A stretch of DNA of 64,000 nucleotides, from NCBI RefSeq assembly GCF_050586465.1, contig NZ_JBOCEG010000003.1, forward strand, positions 417,579 to 481,578. Reading direction: 5' to 3'. The notes under the pieces are model-generated. The model had not been told where the DNA came from. It ran no database searches and saw only the letters and a list, made by a program, of their open reading frames with translations. Below are positions 1-7,914 of this stretch, piece after piece. The DNA is from CAJXYS01 sp913063035. GTDB lineage: Bacteria > Pseudomonadota > Alphaproteobacteria > Rhodobacterales > Rhodobacteraceae. The translations under genes and the position numbers were made by a program. Position 1 is the stretch's first letter, and each line of letters starts with the position of its first letter.

Positions 1-1
1 C

Positions 2-127
2 CATTACGGGTACTACAAGTACGGCTGGGCGCCGGGAGACCAGTATTACGACCTGCCCTATGGCCCGGGCGAGGTGCACGAGATCGATCCGTTCAACTAC
101 GACCAGATGCGGGACGGATCGTCCTGA
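2..127 (+). CDS. C-terminal end of an unidentified protein (partial)
   Basis: An open frame enters from the left edge and ends at TGA 125-127; only the last 41 residues are visible. They are rich in Tyr, Gly, Asp and Pro (it begins HYGYYKYGWAPGDQYYDLPY) and end DQMRDGSS. I do not recognise the family. The frame is supported by the strong terminator that follows 21 bases after the stop. No start, signal peptide or domain can be judged from this fragment. Confidence 0.6.
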   Translation, partial: HYGYYKYGWAPGDQYYDLPYGPGEVHEIDPFNYDQMRDGSS

Positions 128-148
128 TCCCCTCGCGGAGCGAACGGA

Positions 149-183
149 ACGGCCTTCACCTGCCGGGTGGAGGCCGTTTTCTT
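149..183 (+). terminator. Rho-independent terminator
   Basis: A 12-bp stem (149-160 with 166-177, one G-T pair) and a 5-base loop are followed by a T-rich run at 177-183. It sits just after the partial gene at the left edge and insulates it from the opposing tRNA gene. Confidence 0.85.
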
Positions 184-200
184 CTGCGCGTCGGGAAGGC

Positions 201-274
201 TGGAGCGGGTGAAGGGAATCGAACCCTCGTCGTCAGCTTGGGAAGCTGCTGCTCTACCATTGAGCTACACCCGC
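201..274 (-). tRNA. tRNA-Gly (anticodon CCC)
   Basis: The minus strand folds as a full cloverleaf: acceptor stem GCGGGTG paired with CACCCGC, D arm with AATGGTAGAGC, anticodon loop TTCCCAA (anticodon CCC), and T arm GGGTTCGATTCCC. The discriminator base and an encoded CCA lie at the 3' end (201-204). It closely resembles the E. coli glycine CCC isoacceptor, which reads GGG codons. Confidence 0.95.
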
Positions 275-403
275 TCGGGTGGAAAAGAGCTAGGCGAAGC
301 CGTGGCAGAGGTCAAGACGGGAATACGCGCCGCGCGCCAGCCGGGACGCGGCGCGGCCCGGCGGGGCGGTGTCCGGCGGCCGGGGGTCGACCCAAGGGCG
401 GCG

Positions 404-2455
404 TCAGGCGCGCCGCCGGCGGCGCCGGCGCCCGCCCTCGGCGCCGTCATCCCCCGCGCCGGTGTTGAAGCCGACACGCGGCAGGGGCACCGCCGCCGAG
501 AGATGCGGGAAGGGGGCGGTGGCGTGCGGGATCGCGTTGGCGGCGACGAAGTGTTCCTGGAAGCGGGGCTCGACGGCGGTCTCCACCTTGTGGATCCGGC
601 GCACGATCTGTTCGATCTCGGCCCGTGCGGTGACGTTGCAGAGCGCGATGCGCGCGCCGGTCCCGGCGGCGTTCCCGGCGGAGCTGACCTTGTCGAGCGG
701 GGCATCGGGGATCATGCCGAGAACCATGGCGTGTTTCGGGCTGATATGCGCGCCGAAGGCGCCGGCCAGAACCACGCGGTCGACCGCGTCGACCCCAAGC
801 TCGTCCATCAGCAGCCGCGCGCCCGCATAAAGCGCGGATTTCGCCAGCTGGATCGCGCGGATGTCGCCCTGCGTGACCGAGATCAACGGCCCGCCCTCGG
901 CGCGGCCGTCATGCAGCACATAGGCATGGGTGCGCCCGTCGGCGACGCACCGATCGGTGCCGGTCTGCGCCGCCGAGCCGATCAGGCCCGAGGGGTCGAG
1001 CAGCCCGGCCATCCGCATCTCGGCCACGGCCTCGATGATTCCCGAGCCGCAGATGCCGGTGATCCCGGTCGCGGCGGTGGCCTCCGGGAAGGCCGGGTCG
1101 TCGGACCAGAGATCCGAGCCGATCACCTTGAACCGCGGCGTTTTCGTCGCCGGGTCGATCTCGACCCGCTCGATCGCCCCGGGCGCGGCACGCTGCCCGG
1201 CACTGATCTGCGCGCCCTCGAAGGCCGGGCCCGTGGGCGACGAGCAGGCCAGGACCCGCTCGCGGTTGCCGAGCAGGATCTCGGCATTCGTGCCCACGTC
1301 GACGATCAGCACCAGATCCTCGGATTTGTGCGGCTCTTCCGAGAGCGCCACGGCGGCGGCATCGGCGCCCACATGACCGGCGATGCAGGGCAGCACGAAG
1401 ACCCGCGCCGCGTCGTTCATGGCGGTGAGGTCCATCTCGCGCGCGTTCAGCGTCAGCGAATCCGCCGTGGCCAGCGCGAAGGGCGCCTGGCCCAGCTCCA
1501 CCGGGTCGATTCCAAGCAGCAGGTGATGCATCACCGGGTTGCAGACGAAAGTCGCCTCCATGATCAGCGCGGGGGCGATCCCGGCTTCCTCGGCGATCTC
1601 GACCGTCAGCCGGTTGATCGCGTCGCGGACGGCTGTCGTCATTTCCCGATCGCCGCCGGGGTTCATCATGGCGTAGCTGACCCGGCTCATCAGGTCCTCG
1701 CCGAACCGGATCTGCGGGTTCATCACGCCCGCCGAGGCCAGCACGCGGCCGTCCGCGAGATCGCAGAGATGGGCCGCGACGGTGGTGGAGCCCAGGTCTA
1801 TGGCGAGCCCGTAGATGCCGCCCTCGTGGAAGCCGGGCCAGATTTCCATTATGCGGGGGCGATGGTCATGGGTGCCGCGATGGACGGCCACGGTGACCTT
1901 CCAGCCTCCCTTGCGGAGCACCGGCTGCACTTCGCGGAGGATGTGCAGGTCGGCGGTCACGTCGGCGAGGCCCCACTGGTCATGCAGCGCCCGCGCCAGC
2001 CGTTCCAGGTCGCCCGAGGGCTCGTGCATGTCCGGCTCTTCGACCTCGACGTAGTAGAGCTTGGTGGCCGGGTCCATGACGATGTCGCGGGCGGTCGCGG
2101 CCTTGCGCACCACCTGCTTGTGGACCTGGCTCTCGGGGGGCACGTCGATCACGACGTCCTTGACGATCTGGGCCTGGCAGCCGAGCCGGCGGCCCTCCTT
2201 CAGGCCACGCTTGCTGTCGTAGCGCTCCTCGACCGTGTTCCAGGGCGAGAGCGCGTCCCCGGCCACGGTGACGCCGTGCTTGGAGAATTCGCCATAGGCC
2301 GGGGCGACCTGGCATTTGGAGCAGATCCCGCGCCCGCCGCAGACCGAGTCGAGATCGACGCCGAGCTGGCGCGCGGCGGCCAGAACCGTCGTGCCCGGTG
2401 CCACGCGGCCGCGCTTGCCGGACGGGGTGAAGACGACGAGGGGATCCTGTGCCAT
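404..2455 (-). CDS. Corrinoid activation protein (Fe-S ferredoxin plus ASKHA/DUF4445 domain, RACo/RamA-like)
   Basis: 683 aa. The N-terminus is a 2Fe-2S ferredoxin-like domain with CGGRGICSKC (Cys39, Cys45, Cys48) and a fourth Cys near 93. The rest is an ASKHA-type ATPase domain (DUF4445) with phosphate-binding motifs IDLGSTT and VDVGTN. RACo-type proteins use ATP and low-potential electrons to return inactive Co(II)-cobalamin to Co(I). In Rhodobacterales such proteins replace the reactivation domain of MetH (known from Phaeobacter genetics). The ATG at 2455 is preceded by AAGGA at good spacing and puts the ferredoxin domain at residue 1; a longer in-frame extension exists but looks non-coding. 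It is the last gene of a leftward operon, 65 bases after the methyltransferase gene. The C-terminus ends in a run of seven Arg. Role in methionine synthesis is inferred from context. Confidence 0.9.
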   Translation of the reverse strand: MAQDPLVVFTPSGKRGRVAPGTTVLAAARQLGVDLDSVCGGRGICSKCQVAPAYGEFSKHGVTVAGDALSPWNTVEERYDSKRGLKEGRRLGCQAQIVKDVVIDVPPESQVHKQVVRKAATARDIVMDPATKLYYVEVEEPDMHEPSGDLERLARALHDQWGLADVTADLHILREVQPVLRKGGWKVTVAVHRGTHDHRPRIMEIWPGFHEGGIYGLAIDLGSTTVAAHLCDLADGRVLASAGVMNPQIRFGEDLMSRVSYAMMNPGGDREMTTAVRDAINRLTVEIAEEAGIAPALIMEATFVCNPVMHHLLLGIDPVELGQAPFALATADSLTLNAREMDLTAMNDAARVFVLPCIAGHVGADAAAVALSEEPHKSEDLVLIVDVGTNAEILLGNRERVLACSSPTGPAFEGAQISAGQRAAPGAIERVEIDPATKTPRFKVIGSDLWSDDPAFPEATAATGITGICGSGIIEAVAEMRMAGLLDPSGLIGSAAQTGTDRCVADGRTHAYVLHDGRAEGGPLISVTQGDIRAIQLAKSALYAGARLLMDELGVDAVDRVVLAGAFGAHISPKHAMVLGMIPDAPLDKVSSAGNAAGTGARIALCNVTARAEIEQIVRRIHKVETAVEPRFQEHFVAANAIPHATAPFPHLSAAVPLPRVGFNTGAGDDGAEGGRRRRRRRA

Positions 2456-2520
2456 GTGTGTCCTTGGTCGCTGGCCGTGGCCGCCCCGGCGAATGGCCCG
2501 CCGGGGCTGGCCCTGTCGCG

Positions 2521-3492
2521 TCAGGCGCTGCGCCGGCGTCCGCCGCGCCGCCCGCCACGCTGGCCGGCAGCGGCGGCGGCGCTTTCCCGCGAGGCCTCGG
2601 CGAAGTCCTTGCCTTCCTTCACCTGGTCGAGAACGCGCGAGAACTTGATCCACGCGCCCCCGTTGGGATCATTGGCCATCAGGAAGTTGGCCGCGCGGAT
2701 CGCCTCCATCTCGACGGGGCGGACCGGGTTCATGATCGCGCTGGTCATGCCCGCGCCGATCGCCATCGGCAGGAAGGCCGCGTTGATCCCGTGCCGGTTG
2801 GGCAGACCGAAGGAGATGTTGGACGCGCCGCAGGTGGTGTTGACGCCCAACTCCTCGCGCAGGCGGCGGACCAGGGTGAAGACCTGCCGCCCCGCCGTCG
2901 CCATCGCGCCGACCGGCATCACCAGCGGATCGACGACGATGTCATGGGCCGGGATGCCGAAATCGGCGGCGCGTTCCACGATCTTCTTGGCCACGGCGAA
3001 GCGCACGTCCGGATCTTCCGAGATCCCGGTGTCGTCGTTCGAGATCGCCACCACGGGCACGTCGTATTTCTTGACGAGCGGCAGGATCGCCTCGAGCCGC
3101 TCCTCCTCGCCGGTCACCGAGTTCAGGAGCGGCCGGCCATGGGCCGCCGCCAGCCCCGCCTCGAGCGCCGCCGGCACCGAGCTGTCGATGCAGAGCGGGA
3201 TGTCCACCAGCCCCTGCACCAGCTCGATCATCTTGGTCATGAGCGGCGGCTCGGTCTCGTTCGGGTTGGGGTTGGAGTTGTAGACCACGCCCGCGTTCAC
3301 ATCGAGCACCATCGCCCCGCAGGCGGCCTGTTCCAGCGCGTCCTTCTCGACGGTGGAGAAATCGCCGGCCTCCAGCTCGGCGGCCAGCTTCTTGCGGCCG
3401 GTCGGGTTGATGCGTTCACCGATCACGCAGAACGGCTCGTCAAAGCCGATGGTGACGGATTTGGTCTTCGATTCGACGACGGTGCGGGTCAT
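2521..3492 (-). CDS. Methyltetrahydrofolate:corrinoid methyltransferase (pterin-binding module of split methionine synthase)
   Basis: 323 aa pterin-binding TIM-barrel protein, with CVIGERINPTGRKKL near the start, LDVNAG and CGASNISFGLPNR. This family moves the methyl group of 5-methyl-THF onto a corrinoid protein; in MetH it is an internal domain, here it stands alone. It lies between metF, which makes 5-methyl-THF, and the corrinoid reactivase, which supports use as one part of a split B12-dependent methionine synthase. The homocysteine-binding and cobalamin-binding parts are not in this window. The ATG at 3492 has AAGGA upstream, overlapping the metF stop region. The C-terminal ~15 residues are a Gly/Arg-rich basic tail beyond the barrel. 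It could also serve another demethylation pathway, but the metF neighbour favours one-carbon/methionine metabolism. Confidence 0.9.
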   Translation of the reverse strand: MTRTVVESKTKSVTIGFDEPFCVIGERINPTGRKKLAAELEAGDFSTVEKDALEQAACGAMVLDVNAGVVYNSNPNPNETEPPLMTKMIELVQGLVDIPLCIDSSVPAALEAGLAAAHGRPLLNSVTGEEERLEAILPLVKKYDVPVVAISNDDTGISEDPDVRFAVAKKIVERAADFGIPAHDIVVDPLVMPVGAMATAGRQVFTLVRRLREELGVNTTCGASNISFGLPNRHGINAAFLPMAIGAGMTSAIMNPVRPVEMEAIRAANFLMANDPNGGAWIKFSRVLDQVKEGKDFAEASRESAAAAAGQRGGRRGGRRRSA

Positions 3493-3502
3493 GTCCCTGT
3501 CC

Positions 3503-4435
3503 TTATGTCTTGGCGTCGGCCGGCACGGCGGCGGTGCCGCCATGCTCGATCGCCCAGGTCGCGTTGGCCTTGATCCCGCCAAGCGGGAAGAAGTGCACAT
3601 TGGTGATGTTGAAGTCCGGGTTGGCGGCCTTGTGCGCGGCCAGCGCGCCCACGAACTCGTCCGGCTCGAACGGCATCAGCAGCTTGGTGACGTCCTTGGC
3701 GCGGCGCTGCAGCACGCGCAGCGACGCGCCCACCCCGCAGGCGATCGAGAACTTGATCAGCGTCTGCAACTTGGCCGGGCCGGCCACGCCGATATGGATC
3801 GGCAGGGTGATCCCGGCCGCGCGCAGCCGGTCGGCCCAGGCGATCACCGGCCCGGACTCGAAGGCGAACTGGGTCACGATGGCCATCTCGGCGGCGGTGT
3901 GGGCGCTGAAGGCCTGCTTCCAGCGCAGCGCCTCGTCCACGACGCGGTTGCCGCCCTCGGGGTCGATGTCCCGGTTGCCCTCGGGGTGGCCGGCGACGTG
4001 CAGCCTCTCGAAGCCGGCGGCATCGAAGAGCCCGGTTTCAAGGAGTTGCATTGAGGAGTGAAAGTCGCCATGCGGGCTTGAAACACCCCCGGCGAGCACC
4101 AGCGCCTGGCGGACGTCGGCCTCGCCCTGGTAGCGCGCGATCCAGTCCCCGAGCGTGGCCTTGTCCTTGATGATGCGGGCCGGGAAATGCGGCATCACCG
4201 TGTAGCCCTCGGCGTTCAGCCGGCGGGCGGTGGCGACCATGTCGTCGATCGGCGTGCCCTCGATATGGGCGATGTAGACGCGGGTGCCGGCCGGCAGAAG
4301 GGCGCGGAAATCCTCGACCTTCTCGGCGGTCCGGGGCATCACCTCGATCGAGTAGTCCTGCAGGAACGCCTCGACCTCGGGCTTGACCGGGGGCGGGGCC
4401 GTCTCGGACCTGGAGCGGAAATTCAGCAGCGCCAT
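3503..4435 (-). CDS. metF: Methylenetetrahydrofolate reductase
   Basis: 310 aa, slightly longer than E. coli MetF (296). It should be the FAD-dependent enzyme reducing 5,10-methylene-THF to 5-methyl-THF. The N-terminal SIEVMPRTAEKVEDF matches the family motif containing the catalytic Glu (Glu31 here; Glu28 in E. coli). Other barrel motifs include HIEGTPIDDM, VAGHPEGNRD and IHIGVAGPAKL. It lies 12 bases after the small upstream gene and 10 bases before the corrinoid methyltransferase gene, so the three are surely cotranscribed. The sequence is a divergent, alphaproteobacterial form. Assignment is by motif and context. Confidence 0.92.
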   Translation of the reverse strand: MALLNFRSRSETAPPPVKPEVEAFLQDYSIEVMPRTAEKVEDFRALLPAGTRVYIAHIEGTPIDDMVATARRLNAEGYTVMPHFPARIIKDKATLGDWIARYQGEADVRQALVLAGGVSSPHGDFHSSMQLLETGLFDAAGFERLHVAGHPEGNRDIDPEGGNRVVDEALRWKQAFSAHTAAEMAIVTQFAFESGPVIAWADRLRAAGITLPIHIGVAGPAKLQTLIKFSIACGVGASLRVLQRRAKDVTKLLMPFEPDEFVGALAAHKAANPDFNITNVHFFPLGGIKANATWAIEHGGTAAVPADAKT

Positions 4436-4447
4436 GGCGCGTCTCCT

Positions 4448-4756
4448 TCAGTTCTGGGCCTCGGCCCACCCGTCATTGGTGATCAGTGCCTTCACTCGTT
4501 CGCTGTCGTACTCGGCCTCGATCCGCGCGGCTTCGGTTTTTGCGACCTCCTGTGGGTCACCCTCGACAGAGTAGGGCGGCGCCTTGCGCCATTCCTCCAG
4601 ATAGGCATCCGCGTCCCGCGCGCCTACCTTCATCGCGCATCTGTCAATGGCCTGCTCGAAGCGTTCGGGCAGCGGATGCTTGGCGCCGCGACGGCCCTTG
4701 CCGACGATGACCTGGGCCGGGATGTCGCGCCAGTAGACGATGGTGACGTCGGGCAT
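4448..4756 (-). CDS. Small 'virulence factor' family protein (PF13769-like), first gene of the methyl-transfer operon
   Basis: 102 aa, no signal peptide or membrane segment. It begins MPDVTIVYWRDIPAQVIVG and carries WRKAPPYSV in the middle; this resembles the short family named 'virulence factor' in databases, a label with no known biochemistry. It is the promoter-proximal gene ahead of metF, the corrinoid methyltransferase and the corrinoid reactivase, so a part in folate/B12 methyl transfer is the reasonable guess. The promoter should lie in the 162-base divergent gap shared with ppx (4757-4918). I see no SAM or cobalamin riboswitch in that gap. Confidence 0.8.
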   Translation of the reverse strand: MPDVTIVYWRDIPAQVIVGKGRRGAKHPLPERFEQAIDRCAMKVGARDADAYLEEWRKAPPYSVEGDPQEVAKTEAARIEAEYDSERVKALITNDGWAEAQN

Positions 4757-4859
4757 ATCCGATTCCTCGTTGCGTTTCGGTGTCTTCTAGGAGCCTCCGC
4801 GCCGGGTGCCGCGACGGATTTCGACAATGCGGCCCTTGGAAACGACAAGCCGACGGCGC

Positions 4860-4888
4860 TTGAACAGGACGCACGCAAAGAGTAACTT
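4860..4888 (+). promoter_or_regulatory. Candidate promoter for ppx-rlmE
   Basis: TTGAAC (4860-4865) and TAACTT (4883-4888) are separated by 17 bases. A Shine-Dalgarno GGAGG (4905-4909) and the ppx ATG (4919) follow at normal distances. The -10 match is weak, so this is a modest-confidence call. Confidence 0.4.
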
Positions 4889-4918
4889 CAAGGCAACACG
4901 AATTGGAGGCACCATGAC

Positions 4919-6037
4919 ATGGCGCCTAAGCGCCCCGCACATGCGGGCGCGTTCCCGAAACCGGTAGAGCGCCCCGCGCCCGACAGGCCGGATCCGGCGG
5001 AGCTATATGCCGCGCTGGATCTCGGCACCAACAGCTGCCGCATGCTCATCGCTCAGCCGAAGGGCAGCCAGTTCCACGTGGTCGACAGCTTTTCCAAATC
5101 GGTGCAGCTGGGCCACGGGCTGGAGGCGCATGGCCGGCTCTCGCGCGCGTCGATCGGGCGGGCGGTGGGAGCATTGCGCATCTGTCAGCGCAAGCTGCGG
5201 AAACACGACGTGCGCCGCATGCGGCTCGTCGCGACCGAGGCGTGCCGGCGCGCGCGCAACGGCCGCGATTTCCTGAACCTGGTAAAGCGCGAGACCGGTC
5301 TCGAGCTGCAGGTCATCGAGGCCGAGGAAGAGGCGCGGCTTGCCGTGGTCAGCTGCGCGCCGCTGGTGTCAACCCGCACCGAGCAGTTGCTGGTAGTCGA
5401 TATCGGCGGCGGGTCGACCGAACTGGTCTGGATCGATCTCTCGGCGGTTGCCCCGCTGGACCGACAGCGCGCGCTGATGCGGCTGCATACCGGGTTCGAC
5501 CGCACCGACTCGCCCTTCCCGGCGGCCAAGGTGGTGGACTGGATCTCGGTCCCGCTCGGGGTGGCGACGCTCAAGGATCAGTTCGACGACGTCGAGGACG
5601 ACGCGGCGCGTTTCGCGCTGATGTCCTGCTATTTCGAGGAAAAGCTGGCGGCCTTCTCGCCCTATCACGATGCCGCCGACCAGGCGCGTGATGGCTTCCA
5701 GATCATCGGCACCAGCGGCACCGTGACCACCGTGGCGGCGAGTCACCTGGGGCTGAAACGCTATGACCGGAACAAGGTGGACGGGCTGCGCATGACTTCC
5801 GACCAGATCGACGCGGTAATCCGCGATTACCTCGCGCTCGGCCCGGTGGGCCGGCGGCTCGACCCGCGGATCGGGCGCGACCGCCATTCGCTGATCATGT
5901 CGGGCGCGGCGATCCTGCAGGCGCTGCTGCGTGCCTGGCCGACGGACCGGCTGTCGGTGGCCGACCGCGGGCTTCGCGAGGGCCTGCTCTATGCCCAGAT
6001 GAACGCCGACGGCGTTCTGGAAAGCGGGGCGTTCTGA
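4919..6037 (+). CDS. ppx: Ppx/GppA family phosphatase (exopolyphosphatase / pppGpp phosphohydrolase)
   Basis: 372 aa ASKHA-fold phosphatase. The first phosphate loop is ALDLGTNSCRML and the second VVDIGGGSTELVW, with IGTSGTVTT downstream; all are family hallmarks. Members remove terminal phosphate from polyphosphate or from pppGpp, and sequence alone does not tell which. At 372 aa it is the short form lacking the long C-terminal HD domain of E. coli Ppx (about 510 aa). The ATG at 4919 has GGAGG nine bases upstream. rlmE starts two bases after its stop, so the pair form an operon. Confidence 0.92.
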   Translation: MAPKRPAHAGAFPKPVERPAPDRPDPAELYAALDLGTNSCRMLIAQPKGSQFHVVDSFSKSVQLGHGLEAHGRLSRASIGRAVGALRICQRKLRKHDVRRMRLVATEACRRARNGRDFLNLVKRETGLELQVIEAEEEARLAVVSCAPLVSTRTEQLLVVDIGGGSTELVWIDLSAVAPLDRQRALMRLHTGFDRTDSPFPAAKVVDWISVPLGVATLKDQFDDVEDDAARFALMSCYFEEKLAAFSPYHDAADQARDGFQIIGTSGTVTTVAASHLGLKRYDRNKVDGLRMTSDQIDAVIRDYLALGPVGRRLDPRIGRDRHSLIMSGAAILQALLRAWPTDRLSVADRGLREGLLYAQMNADGVLESGAF

Positions 6038-6039
6038 AC

Positions 6040-6774
6040 ATGGCGCGATCCGGCAAGACCTCGGGGCGCGGGCAGCGCGAATTGCGCGTGCGGGTGAAGA
6101 CGGCCCGCGGGCGTAAATCCTCGTCCACGCGCTGGCTGGAACGGCAGCTGAACGATCCTTACGTCCAGCGCGCCCGGAAAGAGGGCTATCGCGGCCGTGC
6201 CGCCTACAAGATCCTCGAGCTGGACGACAAGTATCGCTTCCTCGTGCCCGGCGCGCGGGTCGTCGACCTGGGCTGCGCGCCCGGCGGCTGGAGCCAGGTC
6301 GCCGTCCGGAGCGTGAACGCGCTCGGCGAGAAGACGGGCAAGGCGGTCGGCCGCGTCATCGGCATCGACCTGCAGGAGGTCGAGCCGATCCCGGGGGCCG
6401 AGCTTCACGTGCTCGATTTCCTCGAGGACGGCGCCGACGAGAAGGTCAAGGCCTGGCTGGGCGGCCCCGCGGACGTGGTGATGTCGGACATGGCCGCGGC
6501 GTCCTCCGGCCACAAGCAGACCGATCATCTGCGCATCGTGGCGCTGTGCGAGGCGGCCGCGGCATTCGCCTTCGACGTGCTCGAAGAGGGTGGCACCTTC
6601 GTCGCGAAGGTGCTCGCGGGGGGCGCCGAGTCGGAGTTGCAGGCGCTTCTGAAAAAGCGCTTCGCCAAGGTCGCCAACGTCAAGCCGCCGGCCAGCCGGC
6701 AGGATTCCTCTGAGAAATTCGTGGTCGCGACCGGGTATCGCGGCCCGGCGGACACGGCGCCCGACGACGACTGA
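6040..6774 (+). CDS. rlmE: 23S rRNA (uridine-2'-O)-methyltransferase RlmE/FtsJ
   Basis: 244 aa. The SAM-binding motif VDLGCAPGGWSQVA and the catalytic-tetrad regions are visible: Lys in AAYKILELDDKY, Asp in MSDMAA, Lys in FVAKVLAGG and Glu in SSEKF. RlmE methylates U2552 (E. coli numbering) in the 23S A-loop late in 50S assembly. It is somewhat longer than E. coli RlmE (209 aa) because of a basic N-terminal extension (about 30 residues, many Arg and Lys) likely to contact RNA. Cotranscribed with ppx, two bases apart. Confidence 0.95.
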   Translation: MARSGKTSGRGQRELRVRVKTARGRKSSSTRWLERQLNDPYVQRARKEGYRGRAAYKILELDDKYRFLVPGARVVDLGCAPGGWSQVAVRSVNALGEKTGKAVGRVIGIDLQEVEPIPGAELHVLDFLEDGADEKVKAWLGGPADVVMSDMAAASSGHKQTDHLRIVALCEAAAAFAFDVLEEGGTFVAKVLAGGAESELQALLKKRFAKVANVKPPASRQDSSEKFVVATGYRGPADTAPDDD

Positions 6775-6867
6775 CGGGCGGTGCGACGCTGCGGCGCCTC
6801 CCGTTCCGCGGCAGGGCGGGTCAGGATCGCGGCGCACGCAGACGACGCACGGAACGGAGCAGGACAC

Positions 6868-7830
6868 ATGCAGGCGACCCCCGGGCTCTGGCGGCGGACA
6901 CCGCCCGCGATCTTTCCGCCGATCTTCGGCCTTCTCGCGCTGGGGCTCGCCTGGCGCCGCGCGGTGCCGGTCTTCGACGTGCCGGCCGCGGTCGGCGAGG
7001 CGATTCTCGGCGCGGTGACCCTGCTTTTCCTGTTCGCGGTTCTGGCCTATGGCGCCAAGGCCGTCCGCCGCCCCGCCGTCGTGGCCGAGGATCTGCGGAT
7101 CCTGCCGGGCCGGGCGGGGCTGTCGACCATGATGCTCTCGCTCTACCTGCTGGCGGCCGTCCTGGTTCCCTACGGCGCGGGCGCCGCGACCGCGGTGCTC
7201 TATGCCGGCCTGGCGGCGCATGCGGGGCTGGTGGCGCTGATCCTCTATGTCCTGGCCACCGGGCCGGCCGAGCAGCGGGTGGTCACCCCCGTCTTCCACC
7301 TCAGCTTCGTCGGCTTCATCGTCGCCGCGGTGCCGGCCGTGCCGCTCGGCCTGCACGGGTTGGCGCAGGCGATCCTCTGGGGCACCGGGGCGCTGGCCAT
7401 AGCGATCTGGGCCGAGAGCCTGCGCCAGTTCACGCTGCGCGGGGTGCCGGCGCCGCTGCGCCCGCTGCTCGCGATCCACCTGGCCCCGGTGGCGCTGCTC
7501 GGCACCGTCTCGCTGATGCTGGGGCAGGGCGGGCTCGCGACCGGGCTCGCCTGGGCCGCGGTGGCGCTGCTCTTGCTGCTTGCGATTCGCGTTCGCTGGC
7601 TGACCGAGGCGGGCTTCAGCCCGTTCTGGGGGGCGTTCACCTTTCCGCTTGCCGCCACCGCCGGCCTGATGGCGCTGATGGCCGGCTACGTCGCGGCCCA
7701 GCCCTTCCGGCTGATCGCGGCCGGCGTGCTCGTGGCGGCGACGCTGGTCGTGCCGCCCATCGCCTGGAAGGTGATGCAGATGTGGGCCAAGGGCCAGCTC
7801 GCGGCCAAGACCAATGCGGCGACCGCCTGA
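6868..7830 (+). CDS. TDT-family membrane channel/transporter (TehA-like)
   Basis: 320 aa, almost entirely hydrophobic, with about ten membrane segments, in keeping with the TehA/SLAC1 (tellurite-resistance/dicarboxylate transporter) family of roughly 320-330 aa. The N-terminal WRRTPPAIFPPIFGLLALGLAW and the helix containing PVFHLSFVGFI fit that family. Homologues are anion channels; the label tellurite resistance rests on overexpression in E. coli and may not be the native role. The ATG at 6868 has GGAGCAGGA upstream. It is followed 84 bases later by guaB. Confidence 0.78.
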   Translation: MQATPGLWRRTPPAIFPPIFGLLALGLAWRRAVPVFDVPAAVGEAILGAVTLLFLFAVLAYGAKAVRRPAVVAEDLRILPGRAGLSTMMLSLYLLAAVLVPYGAGAATAVLYAGLAAHAGLVALILYVLATGPAEQRVVTPVFHLSFVGFIVAAVPAVPLGLHGLAQAILWGTGALAIAIWAESLRQFTLRGVPAPLRPLLAIHLAPVALLGTVSLMLGQGGLATGLAWAAVALLLLLAIRVRWLTEAGFSPFWGAFTFPLAATAGLMALMAGYVAAQPFRLIAAGVLVAATLVVPPIAWKVMQMWAKGQLAAKTNAATA

Positions 7831-7914
7831 GCCCGCGCGGAAATTGCGGCTTTCCTTTCCCCCGTCCCCGTGAGATAGGGAAGCGCCAAACGAAACTCCC
7901 CAAGGAGACTCCCA

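Noticed and set aside
4757..4918. SAM, SAH or cobalamin riboswitch before the metF operon
   Set aside because: Neither strand of this short gap shows conserved riboswitch cores or the needed paired elements that I could recognise.
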